16,697 bases of DNA, from NCBI GenBank assembly GCA_002403855.1, contig DHIO01000048.1, forward strand, positions 115,023 to 131,719, given 5' to 3'. The notes beneath the pieces were generated by a model that saw nothing but the letters and a program-made list of their open reading frames with translations, made no database searches and was not told the origin of the DNA. Positions within the stretch are counted from its first letter, which is position 1. The number at the start of each line of letters is the position of its first letter. Origin of the DNA: Acidimicrobiia bacterium UBA4744 (GTDB lineage Bacteria; Actinomycetota; Acidimicrobiia; Spongiisociales; UBA4744). The position numbers were made by a program, and so were the translations under genes. Below, piece by piece: positions 14,100 to 16,697 of this stretch.

Positions 14100-15571
14100 T
14101 GCCCGGGCCTATCACTATCGTCGGTCTCGGACCGGGCTCTTACGACCGAATTCCCGCCGAGATCCGGCAGTTGCTGCTCGACCCGGACGCACGGGTGATC
14201 GTCCGGACTCTGGAGCATCCTGCCGCCCTTCGCCTCAGCGAACTGAGGCCGGTGCAGAGCGGCGATGATCTCTACGAATCTGCACCGGACTTCGATGTCG
14301 TCTATCAGCGCCTCGCCGAGCGGGTAGTGGAAGCCGCCTCGACCGGGCCGGTTGTCTTCGCAGTACCCGGAAGCCCGGGGATCGGCGAGCGCACCCCGGG
14401 CTTGATTCGTCGGCTGGCGGCCGCTGAGGGAGTGCCGATCACGGAGGTGGGTGGCGAGTCTTTTCTGGACCTCGTCTTCCTGGAGGTAGGGGTGGATCCC
14501 ATCCGGGACGGACTGGCGGTGTTCAACGGCCACGACCTGCCCGACCCGCTGCTTCTCCACCTGCCGACGGTCATCACCCAGGTAGACGTCCCCATGGTTC
14601 TCATCGACGTGCGGGACACGCTCGCCCGGCTGCTCCCCTCGTCGACTCCCGTCACCGTCTTGACCGAACTGGGCACCGACCGGGCTCGAGTGGACACCTT
14701 CGCCCTGGAGGCACTGAGCGAGGAACACGCCGGGCTCCGCACCTGCCTCTTCATCGGGACCGTGTCTTCCGGGCTACCGGGTTTGATCGCTACGATGCGG
14801 CGGTTGCGGGGGGAATGTCCCTGGGATCGTCAACAGACCCACCACAGCCTCGTCCGGAACCTCGTTGAGGAGGCCTATGAACTCGTCGAGGCACTGTCGC
14901 TCCTGCCGGTCGACGCTCCGAAAGGGGGGCCGGACTTCGTCGCATACGACGAGGTCGAGGATGAGCTGGGGGATGTGCTGCTCCAGGTGCTGTTCCACAG
15001 CACCATGGCTCGGGAAGCCGGAGCATTTGACATCGGAGATGTGGCCGAGCGTCTGCGCGAGAAGCTCGTGCGGCGCCACCCGCACGTGTTCGGGGAGGTC
15101 GAAGCGACAAGTGCGCAAGAGGTCCTGCAGAACTGGGAACGGATCAAACAGGACGAGAAGCAGCGAGAATCGCTCATGGACGATGTGCCGGCCGGACTTC
15201 CGGGGATGGAGCGAGCCGCCAAGCTGCAGCGGCGAGCGGCCACCGTCGGTTTCGACTGGGATGACCCGGCCCGGGTCATGGACAAAATCCGCGAAGAGGT
15301 GGCCGAACTCGACGGCGCGTTGGGCGATCGGGGGGCGGCCGAACACGAGCTCGGCGATCTGCTGTTTTCCGCCGTCAACCTTGCACGCCATCTTCACATC
15401 GATCCAGAGGTGGCCTTGCGGCGAGCCGTCGATCGGTTCGACCGAAGGTTCCGGAGAATGGAATCGTCGGGGAAACTCGACCTCTTGAGCATGGCCGAAT
15501 TGGACGAATTGTGGAAAGCAGCCAAAGTCGAACCGACAGATATCCCCGAGAACAGGAGTGAACATGGCTAA
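14099..15571 (+). CDS. mazG: YabN-type fusion: tetrapyrrole methylase-like domain plus tandem MazG pyrophosphohydrolase
   Basis: MazG hydrolyses nucleoside triphosphates to monophosphates and PPi, clearing aberrant nucleotides. The 490-residue product has two parts. Residues 1-225 resemble SAM-dependent corrin/porphyrin methylases (VGLGPGSYD at 8-16, VPGSPG at 89-94, GGESFLD at 118-124). Residues 226-490 carry two MazG units: ECPWDRQQTHHSL, EEAYE (257-261) and ELGD (289-292) in the first; AAKLQRRAATVGFDW, EEVAE (399-403) and ELGD (417-420) in the second. The order and length match B. subtilis YabN (about 489). Between the first EExxE and ELGD is an insertion of roughly a dozen residues (LPVDAPKGGPDFVAYDE) relative to YabN. 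The ATG at 14099 overlaps the upstream stop (TGATG); a longer in-frame reading from 13655 lies inside the PPIase gene and is rejected. Confidence 0.95.
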   Translation: MPGPITIVGLGPGSYDRIPAEIRQLLLDPDARVIVRTLEHPAALRLSELRPVQSGDDLYESAPDFDVVYQRLAERVVEAASTGPVVFAVPGSPGIGERTPGLIRRLAAAEGVPITEVGGESFLDLVFLEVGVDPIRDGLAVFNGHDLPDPLLLHLPTVITQVDVPMVLIDVRDTLARLLPSSTPVTVLTELGTDRARVDTFALEALSEEHAGLRTCLFIGTVSSGLPGLIATMRRLRGECPWDRQQTHHSLVRNLVEEAYELVEALSLLPVDAPKGGPDFVAYDEVEDELGDVLLQVLFHSTMAREAGAFDIGDVAERLREKLVRRHPHVFGEVEATSAQEVLQNWERIKQDEKQRESLMDDVPAGLPGMERAAKLQRRAATVGFDWDDPARVMDKIREEVAELDGALGDRGAAEHELGDLLFSAVNLARHLHIDPEVALRRAVDRFDRRFRRMESSGKLDLLSMAELDELWKAAKVEPTDIPENRSEHG

Positions 15572-15590
15572 CGTTGCCACCCAAGGAGGG
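15554..15590 (+). promoter_or_regulatory. Two ribosome binding sites for two in-frame eno starts
   Basis: AGGAG at 15554-15558 serves an ATG at 15564, which overlaps the mazG stop. AAGGAGGG at 15583-15590 serves a second in-frame ATG at 15594. Both spacings are good. The second start gives the normal enolase N-terminus; the first adds ten residues (MANVATQGGS). Confidence 0.7.
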
Positions 15591-15593
15591 TCC

Positions 15594-16697
15594 ATGGCCA
15601 CCATCGACGTGATCAGGGCCCGTGAAGTCCTCGACTCCCGGGGAAACCCGACCGTCGAGGCCGAGGTGCTTCTCGCTGGCGGCGCCTTCGGCCGAGCAGC
15701 GGTGCCGTCGGGAGCATCGACGGGGGCGCTCGAAGCTGTTGAGCTTCGAGATGGTGGAGACCGCTACGGCGGCAAGGGCGTTGCGCGGGCCGTAGCCAAC
15801 ATTCTGGATGAGATCGCGCCGGCGGTGATCGGCAGGAACGTCACCGATCAGGAAGCGCTCGACCAGATCATGCTCGATCTGGACGGCACGCCCAACAAGG
15901 GTCGGCTGGGTGCCAACGCCATCCTTGCCGTGTCGTTGGCCGCCGCCCGGGCTGCTGCCGCGTCGCTGGATATCCCTCTGTTCAGGTATCTCGGCGGGCC
16001 GGCAGCCAGAGTGTTGCCGGTTCCGTTCCTCAACGTGCTGAACGGGGGAGCTCATGCCGCCAATTCGGTCGACATCCAGGAATTCATGCTCGTCCCGGCC
16101 GGTGCACCGACTTTCCGCGAAGCCCTGCGAGCCGGGGTCGAGGTGTACCACGCCCTCAAATCCGTCCTCGGTGCGCGCCGGTTGTCCACCAATGTGGGCG
16201 ACGAGGGAGGGTTCGCCCCGAACTTGTCGAGCAATCGAGAGGCCCTCGATGCGCTGTCCGAGGCGATCGCCGATGCCGGCTACCGGCTGGGAGACGACAT
16301 CGCCCTGGCGATGGACGTGGCGGCCTCAGAGCTGTACCGGGGTGGCAAGTACGTGCTGTCGGGAGAGGGTCGCGAACTCAGCTCCGATGAGATGACCACC
16401 TTCCTGGCCGAGCTGTTGGACGACTTCCCGCTGGTGTCGATCGAAGATGGTCTCGCCGAGGATGACTGGGACGGGTGGAAGACCCACACCGACCTCTTGG
16501 GTGCCCGGACCCAGCTCGTTGGGGACGACGTCTTCGTCACCAACGAGGACATTCTTCGCAGAGGCATCAAGGAGGGTGTCGGCAACGCCATTCTCATCAA
16601 GGTGAATCAGATCGGCTCGCTTTCGGAGACTCTCCACACCATGGAAACTGCCGAACGGGCCCGGTACGGGCGAATGGTCAGCCACCGGTCCGGCGAA
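15594..16697 (+). CDS. eno: Enolase, 3' end outside window
   Basis: Enolase converts 2-phosphoglycerate to phosphoenolpyruvate in glycolysis with Mg2+. 368 codons are visible of about 430. Family marks are VLDSRGNPTVEAEV (12-25), the mobile loop SGASTG (39-44), His154 (GGAHAAN), Glu163 (DIQEFMLVP), Glu204 (NVGDEGGFAPN), and the metal ligands Asp241 (MDVAASELY), Glu284 (SIEDGLAEDDW) and Asp311 (VGDDVFVTN). The catalytic Lys336 (LIKVNQIGSL) and His364 (SHRSGE) follow; the last active-site lysine lies past the window edge. The start at 15594 is chosen because MATIDVIRAREVLDS fits other enolases and AAGGAGGG precedes it; the alternative ATG at 15564 is in frame with its own RBS. The order mazG-eno recalls Mycobacterium, where a lipoprotein gene lies between. 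Confidence 0.97.
   Translation, partial: MATIDVIRAREVLDSRGNPTVEAEVLLAGGAFGRAAVPSGASTGALEAVELRDGGDRYGGKGVARAVANILDEIAPAVIGRNVTDQEALDQIMLDLDGTPNKGRLGANAILAVSLAAARAAAASLDIPLFRYLGGPAARVLPVPFLNVLNGGAHAANSVDIQEFMLVPAGAPTFREALRAGVEVYHALKSVLGARRLSTNVGDEGGFAPNLSSNREALDALSEAIADAGYRLGDDIALAMDVAASELYRGGKYVLSGEGRELSSDEMTTFLAELLDDFPLVSIEDGLAEDDWDGWKTHTDLLGARTQLVGDDVFVTNEDILRRGIKEGVGNAILIKVNQIGSLSETLHTMETAERARYGRMVSHRSGE

Overview
The window is high-GC bacterial DNA, almost fully coding, with short intergenic gaps and several GTG/TTG starts. Gene content and order point to Actinomycetota, possibly a deep lineage such as Acidimicrobiia; that assignment is an inference from gene content, not from a marker gene. 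No rRNA, tRNA, CRISPR array, transposase, phage gene or plasmid function was seen.

Layout. On the minus strand, the left edge cuts an aconitase gene (acnA, 1-2030) that is divergent from everything else. On the plus strand come ribosomal protein L25 (rplY) and peptidyl-tRNA hydrolase (pth). They are followed by about 6 kb of metabolic and accessory genes: glycerol kinase (glpK), a small universal stress protein, a zinc-ribbon RNase HI (rnhA), tryptophanase (tnaA), PGP synthase (pgsA) and an extended SDR/epimerase. A non-coding stretch with a perfect 12-bp inverted repeat and a possible 71-codon small ORF then leads into mfd, a lipoprotein parvulin-type prolyl isomerase, a YabN-type methylase-MazG fusion, and enolase (eno), which the right edge cuts.

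How the genes fit together. rplY, pth, mfd, the prolyl isomerase and mazG form a translation, repair and house-cleaning neighbourhood. The order rplY-pth-(small gene)-mfd-(PPIase)-mazG recalls Firmicutes, where ctc, spoVC/pth, fin, mfd and yabN lie together. The order mfd-mazG-eno recalls Mycobacterium. Overlapping stops and starts (pgsA/SDR 4 bp, PPIase/mazG 1 bp, mazG/eno 8 bp if the upstream eno start is used) suggest translational coupling. The glpK-to-SDR block looks like an insertion between pth and mfd: glycerol phosphorylation, tryptophan breakdown to indole and pyruvate, phosphatidylglycerol synthesis, and a sugar or isoprenoid-type dehydrogenase.

Least explained parts. These are 9281-9706 upstream of mfd (structured inverted repeat plus possible small gene), the tnaA leader with alternative pairings around its ribosome binding site, and two 7-bp-period micro-repeats directly after stop codons (3455-3478, 6102-6122). 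No clear defence system or other large novel system is visible.
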